The position numbers and the translations under genes were made by a program. Shown one piece after another: positions 6,582 through 6,687 of a stretch of DNA of 6,687 nt (within the stretch, counting starts at the first letter, position 1; the number at the start of each line of letters is the position of its first letter). This stretch comes from Chitinophagaceae bacterium (lineage in GTDB: Bacteria; Bacteroidota; Bacteroidia; Chitinophagales; Chitinophagaceae): positions 1-6,687 of the forward strand of contig JADLEN010000003.1 of the NCBI GenBank assembly GCA_020846105.1, given 5' to 3'. The notes under the pieces are model-generated. The model saw only the letters and a list, made by a program, of their open reading frames with translations. It was not told where the DNA came from and searched no databases.

Positions 6582-6687
6582 ATGAATATTTTAGCAATAG
6601 AGACATCTTGCGACGATACCAGTGCTGCTGTGATAAGCAATGGCGTCATACTGAGCAATGTAATTGCCACGCAAAAAGTGCATGAGC
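6582..6687 (+). CDS. tsaD: tRNA N6-adenosine threonylcarbamoyltransferase TsaD, 3' end cut off
   Basis: The 35 visible residues begin [17 protein letters not shown] and continue with a GVILSN segment and a QKVHE end. This is the hallmark N terminus of the TsaD/Kae1/Gcp family in the ASKHA ATPase fold. TsaD transfers the threonylcarbamoyl group from threonylcarbamoyl-adenylate to A37 of ANN-decoding tRNAs, working in bacteria with TsaB and TsaE. The HxxxH metal-binding motif and the rest of the nucleotide site lie beyond the window edge and cannot be checked. The start is supported by an in-frame TAA at 6561-6563, the match of the first residues to the family, and a purine-rich site upstream. 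It is the last gene of the rightward cluster seen here. An essential housekeeping gene in this position implies that the cluster is chromosomal. Confidence 0.95.
   Translation, partial: MNILAIETSCDDTSAAVISNGVILSNVIATQKVHE

Noticed and set aside
1..6687. Search for CRISPR arrays, tRNA genes, transposases, toxin-antitoxin pairs, retron or other defence systems
   Set aside because: No regularly spaced repeats, cloverleaf sequence, DDE or HUH protein, reverse transcriptase or known defence domain was seen. The genes are housekeeping or envelope types.

Overview
The window reads as chromosome of a Bacteroidota bacterium. The signs are a secreted protein with a C-terminal type A sorting domain (type IX secretion), an outer-membrane protein of the DUF5686/CarboxypepD_reg type, two carboxypeptidase-regulatory-like beta-sandwich domains, absence of strong Shine-Dalgarno sites before most genes, and a TAnnTTTG-like -7 element. 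A Chitinophaga- or Saprospira-like lineage would fit, but the sequence does not fix the family.

Layout. Positions 2-796 (+) hold the 3' part of an uncharacterised protein: a helical region followed by a carboxypeptidase-regulatory-like domain. A 405-base gap (797-1201) between convergent genes follows. It holds no credible gene but three separate structured elements: an 18-pair terminator-like hairpin (825-864), an imperfect REP-like palindrome (921-982), and a GC-rich structured block (about 1050-1151) that resembles intergenic RNA elements common in Bacteroidota. Positions 1202-3091 (-) encode a 629-residue secreted T9SS cargo protein of unknown function. A 210-base divergent intergenic region (3092-3301) carries the promoters of this gene and of the rightward cluster.

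The rightward cluster is a deoxynucleoside kinase (3302-3937), a large DUF5686 outer-membrane protein (3992-6556) and the first 35 codons of tsaD (6582-6687, cut by the edge). Gaps of 54 and 25 bases and common orientation suggest co-transcription, but the three products have no evident shared pathway: nucleotide salvage, cell envelope, and tRNA t6A modification.

I found no CRISPR array, transposase, phage gene, tRNA, rRNA or recognisable defence system. The genes look ordinary for the phylum. The part most worth a second look is the repeat- and hairpin-rich convergent gap.
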